Source: Nioella halotolerans (lineage in GTDB: Bacteria; Pseudomonadota; Alphaproteobacteria; Rhodobacterales; Rhodobacteraceae). From it: 64,000 nt of DNA. The DNA is taken from assembly GCA_003428585.1 (NCBI GenBank), contig QVQC01000053.1:1-64000 (forward strand), in the 5' to 3' direction. Made by a program: the position numbers and the translations under genes. Every line of letters starts with the position of its first letter. Within the stretch, counting starts at the first letter, position 1. Positions 51,832 to 61,015 of the stretch are shown in pieces. The notes beneath the pieces are model-generated. The model was given only the letters and a program-made list of their open reading frames with translations. It had not been told where the DNA came from and searched no databases.

Positions 51832-53012
51832 GGTTTGACGAAAAGCTTGCGCTCGAAATTGCACAGCGCCTCGGCGGGGCCGTTTTCACGGATCAGGATG
51901 GTTTCGGTGGTCTCAAGCCCCCATGTCTCCATCCACAGCGCGGGCATGAAATGGAAGGTCATGCCCGGTTCCAGCACGGTTTCATCCTCCGCGCGGAGTG
52001 ACGCCGTCCGCTCGCCCCAGTCGGGCGGATAGCTCAGCCCGATCGGGTAGCCGCAGCGCCCCATGCGCTGGATGCCGTGGCTTTCGAGAACGTCGAGAAA
52101 GGTGCGCGCGATATCGCCGGCGGTATTGCCCGCCTTGGCCACCTCCAGCCCCGCCTCGATCCCTTCCAGCTGCGCCTGTTCCGCCTCCCGCATTTCCTGT
52201 GGCGGGGTGCCCAGGAAGATCGACCGGCAGAGCGGCGCGTGATAGCGGCGGTAGCAGCCCGAGAGTTCGAAGAAGGTCGCCTCGCCCTCTTTCATCAGGT
52301 CGCCGTTCCACGTCAGATGCGCGGCGGTGGCATCGAGGCCGGAGGGCGTCAGCGGCACGATGGCGGGGTAATCGCCCCAGATATCCTCCACCCCTGTAAT
52401 CCCGGCATGCATGATATCGGCCACGAGGTCATTCTTGCGCAGCCCCGGTTCGGCCCGCTCTAGCGCCACCCGCATCACCTTCTCGGAGATCTTCGCCGCC
52501 TTGCGGATGAAGTCGATCTCGTCCTCGGATTTCACCAGCCGCTGCCAGTTCACCAGCGCCGTCGCATCGACAAGCGACGCACCCGGCAATTCCTCGAACA
52601 GCACCGCGTGCGCCTTGGCGGAGTAGTAGTAATTCTCCATCTCGACGCCGATCCGCGCAGCTTCGAGCCCAAGCGCCTTGATCTGCCCGGCAAGATCCTG
52701 CATCGGGTGGCGCAGCGCCGATTGGACGTAATTATCAGGGTAGCCGAGGATGTTCTCGGGGTCCATCCAGCAGGTGCGCAGCGCGCCGATACTGTCCATG
52801 TAGCGGCCCCACCAGACCGGCCCGCCCTCCATGCGCAGGATCACGCCCTGATGCACGTAGAAGGACCAGCCATCATAACCCGTCAGCCACGCCATGTTTG
52901 ACGGGTCGGTGACAAAGATCGCGTCGAGCCCCGCCTCGTCCATTGCGGCACGGGTCTTGGCGATACGACGATCGTATTCGTCATTCGAAAACGGCGCGCG
53001 CCCCAAAGGCAT
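51828..53012 (-). CDS. M24-family hydrolase resembling ectoine hydrolase (DoeA/EutD)
   Basis: 394 residues. Creatinase-like pita-bread fold: [39 protein letters not shown], the [19 protein letters not shown] and [14 protein letters not shown] segments strongly resemble DoeA/EutD ectoine hydrolases as remembered from Halomonas and Ruegeria. Proline-specific peptidase is the alternative. It is operonic with an ArgE-like deacetylase. AAGGAG precedes the ATG. Specific substrate inferred, not proven. Confidence 0.75.
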   Translation of the reverse strand: MPLGRAPFSNDEYDRRIAKTRAAMDEAGLDAIFVTDPSNMAWLTGYDGWSFYVHQGVILRMEGGPVWWGRYMDSIGALRTCWMDPENILGYPDNYVQSALRHPMQDLAGQIKALGLEAARIGVEMENYYYSAKAHAVLFEELPGASLVDATALVNWQRLVKSEDEIDFIRKAAKISEKVMRVALERAEPGLRKNDLVADIMHAGITGVEDIWGDYPAIVPLTPSGLDATAAHLTWNGDLMKEGEATFFELSGCYRRYHAPLCRSIFLGTPPQEMREAEQAQLEGIEAGLEVAKAGNTAGDIARTFLDVLESHGIQRMGRCGYPIGLSYPPDWGERTASLRAEDETVLEPGMTFHFMPALWMETWGLETTETILIRENGPAEALCNFERKLFVKP

Positions 53013-53146
53013 GGCATTCTCCTTCGCAATGTGTGTTACCCGGTCACGCTAGGCGGATAGGGACCCCATTCTATCGTGGAACCGACACAGCGCTTGCCGA
53101 ACACGTCCGGATCGGTCAGGACCGGGGCAGCGCAAAGGCCAGGCCG

Positions 53147-53731
53147 ATGACCCGACTGATCCTGTTCAACAAGCCCCATGACGTGCTGTCACAGTTCACC
53201 GACAAGGGCAATACCGGCAGCCCGCGCAGCACCCTGTCGGATTTCATCGAGATCCCCGGGGTTTATCCCGCCGGGCGGCTCGACCGCGACAGCGAGGGGC
53301 TGCTCTTGCTGACCGATGACGGGCGGCTTCAGGCCCGCATCACCAGCCCGCGCAGCGCCACCCCCAAGACCTACCTCGCGCAGGTCGAGGGGATGCCGAC
53401 CGGGGATCAACTGGCCGCCTTGCGGGGCGGCGTGATGCTGAAGGACGGCCGCACGCGTCCGGCGCAGGTGCGCGTCATCGAGGCACCCGAATGGCTCTGG
53501 CCGCGCACCCCGCCGGTGCGCTTTCGCAAATCGGTGCCCGATAGCTGGCTGGAGCTGTCCATCACCGAGGGGCGCAACCGGCAGGTGCGCCGCATGACGG
53601 CGGCCGTCGGCCTGCCCACCCTGCGCCTCGTGCGCATCCGGGTTGGCCAATGGGGCCTCGACGGGCTTGCCCCCGGCGGCTGGCGCGACGCGTCCCACAC
53701 GCTGACCGCGCCCCGGCGCGGCAAGGGCTGA
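53147..53731 (+). CDS. rluE: 23S rRNA pseudouridine synthase, RluE type
   Basis: 194 residues. [34 protein letters not shown] (catalytic Asp) and [21 protein letters not shown] are RsuA/RluE family motifs; no S4 domain, matching RluE, which modifies 23S rRNA U2457 in E. coli. Ends 5 bases before the next gene. Confidence 0.92.
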   Translation: MTRLILFNKPHDVLSQFTDKGNTGSPRSTLSDFIEIPGVYPAGRLDRDSEGLLLLTDDGRLQARITSPRSATPKTYLAQVEGMPTGDQLAALRGGVMLKDGRTRPAQVRVIEAPEWLWPRTPPVRFRKSVPDSWLELSITEGRNRQVRRMTAAVGLPTLRLVRIRVGQWGLDGLAPGGWRDASHTLTAPRRGKG

Positions 53732-53736
53732 CCACC

Positions 53737-54123
53737 ATGCGCGACCCGGCCAACCGCCCCCGCCTGCGCCACCTGCCTTGGCTGGCGCTCGGCTTGATCA
53801 GCGTCGGGCTCGGCTTTGCCGGCGTCGTGCTGCCGATCCTGCCGACCACGCCGTTCCTGATCCTCGCGGCCTTCGCCTTCTCGAAATCCTCGCCCCGACT
53901 GCGGCACTGGCTGGTAACGCATCCCGTCTTCGGCGGCCCGATCCGCGACTGGGAAGACAAGGGGGCGATTCGCCCCCGCTACAAGATCCTCGCCTGCACC
54001 GCGATGGGTCTGGTCCTCGGCATCAGCCTGTTGTCGGGGGTGGACGGCTTGATCGTGATGATCCAGATCATCGCGCTTGGCGGCGCCGCCGGTTTCATCC
54101 TGTCACGCCCGAACGGCGACTGA
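53737..54123 (+). CDS. YbaN/DUF454 inner-membrane protein
   Basis: 128 residues. LGLISVGLGFAGVVLPILPTTPFLILAAF-type hydrophobic start (GLGFAGVVLPILPTTPF), then FSKSSPRLRHWLVTHPVFG and WEDKGAIRPRYKILACTAM are the DUF454 signature. About three to four helices. Function unknown. Follows rluE by 5 bases, so likely co-transcribed. Confidence 0.88.
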   Translation: MRDPANRPRLRHLPWLALGLISVGLGFAGVVLPILPTTPFLILAAFAFSKSSPRLRHWLVTHPVFGGPIRDWEDKGAIRPRYKILACTAMGLVLGISLLSGVDGLIVMIQIIALGGAAGFILSRPNGD

Positions 54124-54131
54124 CCCTTGCG

Positions 54132-54734
54132 TCAGCGCCCCGCGAGGCGATCCTTCAGCTTGGCCCAGCGGACAAGCACGCCATCCACAACCGGTTCGAT
54201 CACGCGATCCTCGAACCGTTCCCACAGCCGCCACAGGAAGATCACGAGGGCCGCCAGCAGGATCAGGATCACGATGTTGAGCCACGGGAACAGGCTCACC
54301 TCCGGGCTGTCCACGGGCCGGATCGACACCGCGTTGGGATAAATCGACAGGATCGGCGCCCGCCAGCCATAATGCGTGAGCACCACCCACTGCGGATCGC
54401 CACTGGTCGAGGTCAGCTCCGACGCCTCGGCATGCAGGTTGGAACTGTCGTGTTTCAGGTAAGGCGGCCAGCCGAACCCGGTATCCTCGTTGCGGTACAC
54501 CGCGACAGTGCCGCCGGGCCGCGTCGTGTTGATCAGCCGCAGATCACGATTGCTGCCATCGAAATTGCCGGTATCGGACCGGGCATAGAAGATGCGGGTC
54601 CAGCCCGAGACATCGGCGCGGATCACCTCTGTGCCGGTGATACGCACCACGTCGCGCTGCGGCAGGGTGTAGTGCAAAAAGCCCCCGATCAGAAGCGCGA
54701 TCAGCAGCAGGACGATCCAGCGGGCCCATCTCAT
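54132..54734 (-). CDS. DUF1523 membrane-anchored protein
   Basis: 200 residues from ATG 54734. One N-terminal helix (5-25), a periplasmic domain with LPQRDVVRITGTEV and RIFYARSDTGNFDGSNRDLR, and a C-terminal helix near 155-175 (LNIVILILLAALVIFLWRLW). This matches DUF1523, of unknown function in Rhodobacterales. AGAGGA precedes the ATG. It converges with YbaN and diverges from the M20 deacylase. Confidence 0.82.
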   Translation of the reverse strand: MRWARWIVLLLIALLIGGFLHYTLPQRDVVRITGTEVIRADVSGWTRIFYARSDTGNFDGSNRDLRLINTTRPGGTVAVYRNEDTGFGWPPYLKHDSSNLHAEASELTSTSGDPQWVVLTHYGWRAPILSIYPNAVSIRPVDSPEVSLFPWLNIVILILLAALVIFLWRLWERFEDRVIEPVVDGVLVRWAKLKDRLAGR

Positions 54735-54846
54735 GGCGGTGCAATTCCTCTTGATGCAACACCCCTGTCCTACCCGTTCACATGGGCCACGGCAAAGCGA
54801 AATGCGGGGGCTTGCGGCATGATGGCCCGCGTCGCAAGGTGGCGCC

Positions 54847-56130
54847 ATGACAGACACGCTTCAATCCCGCCTGCTCGAAGAGATTTCCGCGCGCGAGGGC
54901 GACCTCGTGCGCCTGACACAGGACCTTGTCCGCATCCCCACGCTGAACCCGCCGGGGCGCTGTTACCGCGAGATCTGCGATTTCCTGTCCGACCGGCTGA
55001 CCGCCTCGGGCTTCCATGTCGACCTTGTCCGCGCCCATGGCGCGCGGGCGGACAGCGACGCGCATCCGCGCTGGAACCTTGTCGCCCGCCACGACGGGGC
55101 CGCGCCCGGCGATTGCGTGCATTTCAACAGCCATCATGACGTGGTGGAGGTCGGCCATGGCTGGACGACCGACCCGTTCGGCGCCGAGTTGAAGGACGGG
55201 CGCATCTACGGGCGCGGCACCTGCGACATGAAGGGCGGGCTCGCCGCCTCGGTGATCGCGGCGGAGGCTTTCATCGCCGCCTGCCCGGACTATCACGGCG
55301 CGATCGAGATCAGTGCAACGGCCGACGAGGAATCGGGCGGCTATGGCGGCGTTGCCTACCTTGCCGAACAGGGCTGGTTCGCGCCCGACCGGGTGCAGCA
55401 CGTCATCATTCCCGAACCACTGGGCAAGGATCGCATCTGCCTTGGCCATCGCGGCGTGTGGTGGGCCGAGATCGAGACCAAGGGGCGCATCGCGCACGGG
55501 TCCATGCCGTTCCTCGGCGACAGCGCGATTCGCCACATGGGCGCGGTGCTGGAGGAGATGGAGCGCACGCTCTACCCCCTGCTGGCGGGCAAGCACACCG
55601 AGATGCCGGTGGTGCCCGAGGGCGCCAAGCAATCGACGCTCAACATCAACTCCATCCATGGCGGCGAGCCCGAACAGGACCCGGACTATACCGGCCTGCC
55701 CGCGCCCTGCGTCGCCGACCGCTGCCGTATCGTGATCGACCGGCGCTTCCTGATCGAAGAGGATCTGGCGGAGGTAAAGGGCGAGGTTGCCAAGATGCTT
55801 GAAGGGATCAAGGCCACGCGGCCGCAATTCGAGTACGAGATCCGCGACCTGTTCGAGGTCATCCCCAGCATGACGGAGGAGGACGCGCCGGTGGTCACCA
55901 CCGTGCAGGCCGCGATCGAGACCGTTCTGCACCGCGAGGCCGATTTCGTCGTCTCCCCCGGCACCTACGACCAGAAGCATATCGACCGGATCGGGCGGCT
56001 GAAGAACTGCATCGCCTACGGGCCGGGCATCCTCGACCTTGCCCACCAGCCCGACGAATGGGTGGGCGTGCAGGACATGGTCGACAGCGCCAAGGTGATG
56101 GCCCTCACGTTGCGCGAATTGCTGGGCTGA
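54847..56130 (+). CDS. ArgE/DapE-family M20 deacylase
   Basis: 427 residues. FNSHHDVVEVGHGW, IYGRGTCDMKGGLAASV and ATADEESGGYGG are M20 zinc-site motifs; LAHQPDEWVGVQDMVDSA near the end is typical of acetylornithine deacetylase/succinyl-diaminopimelate desuccinylase-like enzymes. Different from argE at 50674, with low overall resemblance by eye. Substrate not determined. Followed by a DUF2267 gene. Confidence 0.87.
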   Translation: MTDTLQSRLLEEISAREGDLVRLTQDLVRIPTLNPPGRCYREICDFLSDRLTASGFHVDLVRAHGARADSDAHPRWNLVARHDGAAPGDCVHFNSHHDVVEVGHGWTTDPFGAELKDGRIYGRGTCDMKGGLAASVIAAEAFIAACPDYHGAIEISATADEESGGYGGVAYLAEQGWFAPDRVQHVIIPEPLGKDRICLGHRGVWWAEIETKGRIAHGSMPFLGDSAIRHMGAVLEEMERTLYPLLAGKHTEMPVVPEGAKQSTLNINSIHGGEPEQDPDYTGLPAPCVADRCRIVIDRRFLIEEDLAEVKGEVAKMLEGIKATRPQFEYEIRDLFEVIPSMTEEDAPVVTTVQAAIETVLHREADFVVSPGTYDQKHIDRIGRLKNCIAYGPGILDLAHQPDEWVGVQDMVDSAKVMALTLRELLG

Positions 56131-56139
56131 GGCGCGCCC

Positions 56140-56595
56140 ATGCCGATGCCATGGACCTATCGCCATGCCAGCCGGGAGTTCCGGGCCTTTCTCGACGACG
56201 CGAAAGAGGCGATGTCGCTCGAGTCGGACAACATGGCCTACACGGCGGTCGATGGCGTCTTTCGCACCTTCCGGGGCCGCCTGACACCGCCGCAGGGCAT
56301 CCTCTTCGCCTCCGCCCTGCCCTGCGTTCTGGCCGCGATCTTCATCCGCGACTGGGACGTGACCACCCCGCCCGTCCCCTTCGCCAGCCGCGCGGCGATG
56401 ACCCGCGAGGCACAGGCGCTGCGCCCGCATCACAACCTGACGCCGGACACCGCGATAGAGGCGACGGCCTTCGCGCTGTGGCGGGTGATGAACAGCGCCG
56501 ACCTGGCCCGCGTGCTCGGCAAGCTGCCCCCGGAGGCCCGCGCCTTCTGGGCCGTGGACGCAGCCCCGGACGATCTCGACCGCGGGATCATTTGA
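56140..56595 (+). CDS. DUF2267 protein
   Basis: 151 residues. ESDNMAYTAVDGVFRTFRGR and LTPPQGILFASALPCVLAAIFI match DUF2267, a helical family of unknown role. Nine bases after the M20 deacylase stop, so probably in its transcript. The ATG at 56140 has a weak ribosome-binding site. Confidence 0.8.
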   Translation: MPMPWTYRHASREFRAFLDDAKEAMSLESDNMAYTAVDGVFRTFRGRLTPPQGILFASALPCVLAAIFIRDWDVTTPPVPFASRAAMTREAQALRPHHNLTPDTAIEATAFALWRVMNSADLARVLGKLPPEARAFWAVDAAPDDLDRGII

Positions 56596-56711
56596 GCGTC
56601 GAACCATTGCGCGAATCGCAGGGCCGAGTTGCGCAATCTCGTCTGGTGAAAGCGCTGCCGGCGCGGTAGCGGCCTCGGGCTGTCCCACCCTGTCATGAAA
56701 GGCCCCGGCCC

Positions 56712-56837
56712 ATGCCCAACACGCCCAACCCCCTCATCGGCTTCGGCTTCCTGATGACCGCTTTTGACCTGCGCAGCCTGTTTTCGTGGTTCCATGCGCC
56801 GGCGGCGGCAAGCCGGCCCGATCACACCAAGGATTGA
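56712..56837 (+). CDS. Possible 41-residue small protein
   Basis: An ATG-started frame beginning MPNTPNPLIGFGFLMTAFDL, strongly biased to G or C in the third codon position like the surrounding genes. The start has a GGCCCCGG-like leader, not a good ribosome-binding site. Hydrophobic in the first half. No family recognised; may be spurious. Confidence 0.35.
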   Translation: MPNTPNPLIGFGFLMTAFDLRSLFSWFHAPAAASRPDHTKD

Positions 56838-56911
56838 TCCTGGCCACACTCACGGAACCGGGGACGTCGCCGTGCCATTTCGCGCGGCGCGCCCCGGGCC
56901 AAGGATCAACC

Positions 56912-56937
56912 GCTCCGGGTCGTTCCCGACCCGGAGC
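56912..56937. terminator. Perfect inverted repeat, possible terminator
   Basis: An 11-bp stem GCTCCGGGTCG (56912-56922) with CGACCCGGAGC (56927-56937) around TTCC. No T-run follows. It separates the DUF2267/M20 region from the peptide-binding protein gene 123 bases later. Confidence 0.6.
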
Positions 56938-57060
56938 ACCCCCTGCCGCAGCCACCGCCCGACCGGATTTTCCACGCGCTGCGCTTGATATTGCGCCCCT
57001 TTCCTTCTTTCATGGCGTCAGAGGGCCGGCTCGCACCCGGCCATGACAGGGAGAAAACAG

Positions 57061-58530
57061 ATGCGTATCCTTCAGACGACGGCGCTCGCGCTCGTGCTTG
57101 GCACCTCCACCGCCTTTGCCACCACCACCGAGATCAGCATCGGCATGGTGCTGGAGCCGCCGAATCTCGACCCGACCGCCGGCGCCGCGGCCGCCATCGA
57201 CGAGGTGGTCTATGCCAACGTGTTCGAGGGGCTGACGCGATTCGGTCCCGATGGCTCGGTCAATCCCGGCCTCGCCGAAAGCTGGGAAATCTCGGACGAT
57301 GGCACCGTCTACACCTTCCACCTGCGCGAGGGCGTCACCTTCCATGACGGCACCGCCTTCACCGCCGAGGACGCGGTGTTCAGCCTTGACCGCGCCCGCG
57401 CGGAGGACAGCACCAATGCCCAGCCCGCGCTGTTCGCCGGGATCGAACGCGTCGAGGCCACCGACGACACCACGCTGGTCGTCACCCTTTCCGCCCCCGA
57501 TGGCAGTTTCCTGTTCAACATGGCGTGGGGTGACGCGGTGATGGTCGCGCCCGAAAGCGCCGAGACCAACGCCACCAACCCGGTCGGCACCGGGCCCTTC
57601 GCGTTCTCCGAGTGGGTGCAGGGCGACCGGGTGGAACTGACCCGCAACCCCGACTACTGGGGCGAGGCGGTGGCGCTGGAGGCGGCAAGCTTCCGCTTCA
57701 TCTCCGACCCGAACGCCGCCTTCGCCGCCCTGATGGCGGGCGATGTCGATGCCTACCCGAACTTCCCCGCCCCCGAGACGCTGACCCAGTTCGAGGCCGA
57801 TCCGCGGTTCAACGTCATCGTCGGCTCGACCGAGGGCGAAACCATCCTGTCCACCAACAACGAGGCCGAGCACCTGTCGGACATCCGGGTGCGGCAGGCG
57901 ATTGCCCATGCGATCAACCGCCAGGACATCATCGACGGGGCCATGTTCGGCTACGGCACGCCCATCGGCACCCATTTCGCGCCGCACAACCCCGCTTATG
58001 TGGATCTCACCGATCTCTCGCCGCATGATCCCGACCGCGCGCGGGAGCTTCTGGCCGAGGCCGGGGCCGAGGGGATCAGCCTGCGCCTGATGTTGCCGCC
58101 GCCGTCCTACGCGCGGCGCGGGGGCGAAATCGTCGCCGCACAGCTGCGCAATGTCGGCATCGACGTGGAGGTCAGCAACCTCGAATGGGCGCAATGGCTG
58201 GAACAGGTGTTCCAGGGCCACGATTTCGACCTGACCATTGTCAGCCATACCGAACCGATGGATATCGGCATCTATGCCCGCGACGATTACTACTTCCAGT
58301 ATGACAACCCCGATTTCGACGCCGTGATGGACGAGCTGTCCGCCACCACCGACCCGGCGGCGCGGTCCGAGCTTCTGGAACAGGCGCAGCGGATCATCGC
58401 CGAGGATTACGTCAACGGCTACCTCTTCCAGCTGGCCAAGACCGGGGTCGCCAATGCAGATATCGCGGGGCTTTGGGAAAATTCGCCCACACAGGCCAAT
58501 GACCTGACCGCCGTGCGCTGGACCGACTGA
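57061..58530 (+). CDS. ABC transporter substrate-binding protein, family 5 (peptide type)
   Basis: 489 residues. Signal peptide MRILQTTALALVLGTSTAFA, then ISIGMVLEPPNLDPTAGAAA, LREGVTFHDGTAFTAEDAVF and ATNPVGTGPFAFSEW, which define the DppA/OppA-like family. Binds a peptide or related compound in the periplasm. Permease genes of the matching type begin at 62432, separated by the AT-rich insertion and creatinase, so the set may be split. GGGAG precedes the ATG. Substrate unknown. Confidence 0.93.
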   Translation: MRILQTTALALVLGTSTAFATTTEISIGMVLEPPNLDPTAGAAAAIDEVVYANVFEGLTRFGPDGSVNPGLAESWEISDDGTVYTFHLREGVTFHDGTAFTAEDAVFSLDRARAEDSTNAQPALFAGIERVEATDDTTLVVTLSAPDGSFLFNMAWGDAVMVAPESAETNATNPVGTGPFAFSEWVQGDRVELTRNPDYWGEAVALEAASFRFISDPNAAFAALMAGDVDAYPNFPAPETLTQFEADPRFNVIVGSTEGETILSTNNEAEHLSDIRVRQAIAHAINRQDIIDGAMFGYGTPIGTHFAPHNPAYVDLTDLSPHDPDRARELLAEAGAEGISLRLMLPPPSYARRGGEIVAAQLRNVGIDVEVSNLEWAQWLEQVFQGHDFDLTIVSHTEPMDIGIYARDDYYFQYDNPDFDAVMDELSATTDPAARSELLEQAQRIIAEDYVNGYLFQLAKTGVANADIAGLWENSPTQANDLTAVRWTD

Positions 58531-58540
58531 CCGGCAAGGC

Positions 58541-58572
58541 GGCGCGGGCGCCGTTCGCGCGGCGCCCGCGCC
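58541..58572 (+). terminator. Terminator after the substrate-binding protein gene
   Basis: A perfect 12-bp stem GGCGCGGGCGCC / GGCGCCCGCGCC (58541-58552 with 58561-58572), 8-base loop, 10 bases after the stop. Very GC-rich and without a T-run. Confidence 0.72.
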
Positions 58573-59059
58573 CCGACACGCGCGATGTCGGACCCAACCA
58601 CCCGCCCCGCGGCCGGCCCTGCCAGTCAGCACCGACCGGCATGCGGCAAAGACCCACGCGTTGGCGTGACCTGTTGCTGTCCCGCGGATCGGTGCCGTCA
58701 TCGACCAACGTCTCGGCAAATCGCGAGCGGCACAGTCCCATGCACGACTGTTCTGCACGAGACAGGATTTCCCCCATGGCAGCAGGGCACCGGATATGGG
58801 TCCGGCCCCCGTGAACGGAACCGACGGATGACCGCAGTCAGCCCCATTCAAGACATTCACATGGGACGTGGAAAAAGCTGTACTGTAGGTTTGAAGGATT
58901 TCAGTCATTCCTTCGAAAGATGCCATTTAGCGGGTTGTAGGAGCCTCGGCAATAATGCCAAAGTTCCAGTACTCTTTGGAAGTCTCACCCTTTTTCGCTT
59001 TCTGGCGGAGCTAGCCTGCTTTTTTAAGTGTATCCGCTTCCCTCGATGCGCTAGGAAAA
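58573..59059. other. Left junction of an AT-rich segment; orphan start
   Basis: From 58573 to about 58838 the base composition is GC-rich; then it drops clearly. A short frame beginning at 58828 (MTAVSPIQDIHMGRGK) has the GC-type start but runs within a dozen codons into sequence of different composition. It may be the remnant of a gene broken by the insertion. No integrase, direct repeat or tRNA is visible at this edge. Confidence 0.4.
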
Positions 59060-60664
59060 ATGCTAAAAACCGATCTGTCCATTCTTAAAGACCACTTGCG
59101 ACATGTACCATCCAGAGATTTTCTCCTTATGGCGTGGGCGCTCTATATGCTGTGGCGGGGTGAAGTTGGGCTAGCTCGGCGCGCCATTGAAATCCCGCCT
59201 AACATTGCGGCACAGAGAAAAGAATCGCGCTTTATCGTAGCGCCGTGGGAGACTATCGGCCTATTGTCCATCTATCTTGAAGCGTATGACAACCTCACAG
59301 ATAGCAGTCTGCGACCCAAAACCCTTGCCATAAAAAGATGGGGAACCATCGCCGACTTGCATAATCAATTCAGGAATATCGCTGATCATCAATCCTTGGA
59401 TGGAGTTGGCGAGGAACCTGATGCAGTGTTAGAAATGATACCGCGGATTGTGTGGCAACAGTTCATATGGCAGCAGGGACACGACAACATCTCTTCCATC
59501 GTGCGTAGCGCATACATCAACTTTGGCCCTAAAGCGAGATCCGTATTCAGCAGAAGATACAACCTGAGCGCTGAGAAATTTTTTACTATCAGCTTCATTC
59601 TACGCGAGAGATTTAAAAAATCACCTTACTTTAAAGATCTCAATTACTTCACATCCATCGGCATAACCAAGACTGAAATTACCACCTACTTCAGGATAAC
59701 TGCGCGAACGCCAAAAGCTGCATCTAAACAGGAAAAGGGTATCCCTAGCCTCAAAAGGGATCGAGTGGATTTTAGAGAAAACCGAATTTATGATTTTCCG
59801 CTATTCAATGTGGGAGATGATATAAATCCAATTTACATGTGCCCCTTTCCAGAGCTTCTTGTCTATAGAGCAACCTATTTCATGTACTTCGATGTGATGG
59901 GGGCTGACTCGAAGTGCTTTGAAAGTAAATTCCGAAAAGAGGCTCAAAGAGCAAAACGTGAAATGGATAAGCGTTTCGAAGAATTCTGCGTCGAACTTAC
60001 CTCTGCGACCCTCTCAGGTACTTGGGAAGCGGAACCTGATTTTCAGTACGGCCCACGCAGCGCGCCAAATCATAGCTCCGACGTGATGATCTCGTACGAT
60101 GGCCAAGTTCAGGTCATAGCGGAGTGCAAGGCGAAAAAAATGAAAATCGATATTCGCCTTTCCGCAAGGCCTGTGCGAGATCACCTCGAGCAAATCAAAG
60201 ATATATCCGAAGGTATGGTTCAGCTGTGGAGCTACGCTAGGGACCTAAGGGATCGGAAAGTCAGAAAGAACGGCAGGAAATATACTGCCGCTGATGGTTT
60301 GTCCGGAGCTGTCATCACGCTTGAGGAATGGGCTGACCATAATCACAAATTCTTCGATGAATGCCTCAAAAGTGCGAACATCATTAACGATGCGAACAAG
60401 GGTACTCCAAAGCACGTGGAGCCGGCGGATCGCATTCCAGTCTGTGTCATTTCTGCACTGCAATACGAAAAAGCGCTCGCCCAAGTTCCCAGCGATGAGC
60501 TTCAACGCTATCTCAAGGAGTTCGCTGATTATCAGGCGGGCCCAATTGGGCCAAGCTTTGAGTTCAGCGGAACTATCGACAAAGAACTCCACAAGGCTCA
60601 TCCACTTGGAGATCGTCTGAACGACTTCCTCCCATGGATACAAACGGTTAAAGACTTAGCTTAG
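59060..60664 (+). CDS. PD-(D/E)XK nuclease-like protein of unknown family
   Basis: 534 residues in clearly AT-richer DNA with codon use unlike all neighbours, so acquired from elsewhere. Residues 1-290 are helical, without a recognised domain. Residues 305-395 carry a RecB-like nuclease pattern: Glu307 in RFEEFC, Asp341 in SSDVMI, Glu355-x-Lys357 in IAECKAKK and Gln388-x3-Tyr392 in VQLWSYA. That is the core D...ExK...QxxxY of the PD-(D/E)XK superfamily. C-terminal part (about 400-534) is of unknown role. No methyltransferase or helicase is next to it. AGGA precedes the ATG. A stand-alone defence or restriction-like nuclease is an inference. Confidence 0.85.
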   Translation: MLKTDLSILKDHLRHVPSRDFLLMAWALYMLWRGEVGLARRAIEIPPNIAAQRKESRFIVAPWETIGLLSIYLEAYDNLTDSSLRPKTLAIKRWGTIADLHNQFRNIADHQSLDGVGEEPDAVLEMIPRIVWQQFIWQQGHDNISSIVRSAYINFGPKARSVFSRRYNLSAEKFFTISFILRERFKKSPYFKDLNYFTSIGITKTEITTYFRITARTPKAASKQEKGIPSLKRDRVDFRENRIYDFPLFNVGDDINPIYMCPFPELLVYRATYFMYFDVMGADSKCFESKFRKEAQRAKREMDKRFEEFCVELTSATLSGTWEAEPDFQYGPRSAPNHSSDVMISYDGQVQVIAECKAKKMKIDIRLSARPVRDHLEQIKDISEGMVQLWSYARDLRDRKVRKNGRKYTAADGLSGAVITLEEWADHNHKFFDECLKSANIINDANKGTPKHVEPADRIPVCVISALQYEKALAQVPSDELQRYLKEFADYQAGPIGPSFEFSGTIDKELHKAHPLGDRLNDFLPWIQTVKDLA

Positions 60665-60971
60665 GCAACGCAAGATTTGGCGGATACCTAAAGATCGCTG
60701 CGGTCTTGCGGGTAATACCACCACCAATGAGGTGGTCCTACCTGCTGGAATGATGAGCAACGCTAAAATGGCAGCAACGCGAAATTTGTGCTGCTCCGTG
60801 AGGCGGGGCTCAAGGGGACTATTAGGTGTGCTTTTCAGGATTTTGCAAACCCCGCTCCCTGCGCATCCCCGACATCCAGACCGTCCTCCGACCGACCGGG
60901 CCACCTCTCGGACCGGGAACCCCCCGTCACGGTTCGGGCGCCAAGCCCCGGCTTTGACCCTGTTTCCCGTA
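60665..60971. other. Right flank of the AT-rich segment, no gene
   Basis: About 310 bases. ACCACC (60717-60722) and GGTGGT (60731-60736) form a small hairpin and CGCAAGA (60669-60675) faces TCTTGCG (60704-60710); either may end the nuclease transcript. Base composition returns to GC-rich near 60840. No tRNA or transposon end is seen. Confidence 0.45.
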
Positions 60972-61015
60972 TGCACGGGGGGTGCACGGGGGGTGTACGC
61001 ATGGTGCACGCCCGG
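60972..61015 (+). repeat. Four-unit 11-bp phased repeat element, copy 3
   Basis: Units at 60972, 60983, 60994 and 61005 (TGCACG, TGCACG, TGTACG, TGCACG), exactly 11 bases apart, followed by CCGGCACCCCCGG. The first two units are identical to those of copy 1. It lies in a convergent gap, 20 bases from the creatinase stop, and no plus-strand gene follows closely, unlike the copies at mcd and mcl1. Confidence 0.85.

Noticed and set aside
54778..56688. Long minus-strand frames opposite the M20 deacylase and, similarly, opposite the peptide-binding protein (57010-58926)
   Set aside because: Antisense open frames caused by high GC; composition is His/Arg/Gly-rich and no motif is found, whereas the plus-strand proteins have full domains.
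58585..59088. A 167-codon plus-strand frame before the nuclease gene
   Set aside because: Crosses the composition break, overlaps the nuclease start in another frame and shows no protein-like pattern; only its internal start at 58828 was kept as a possible remnant.
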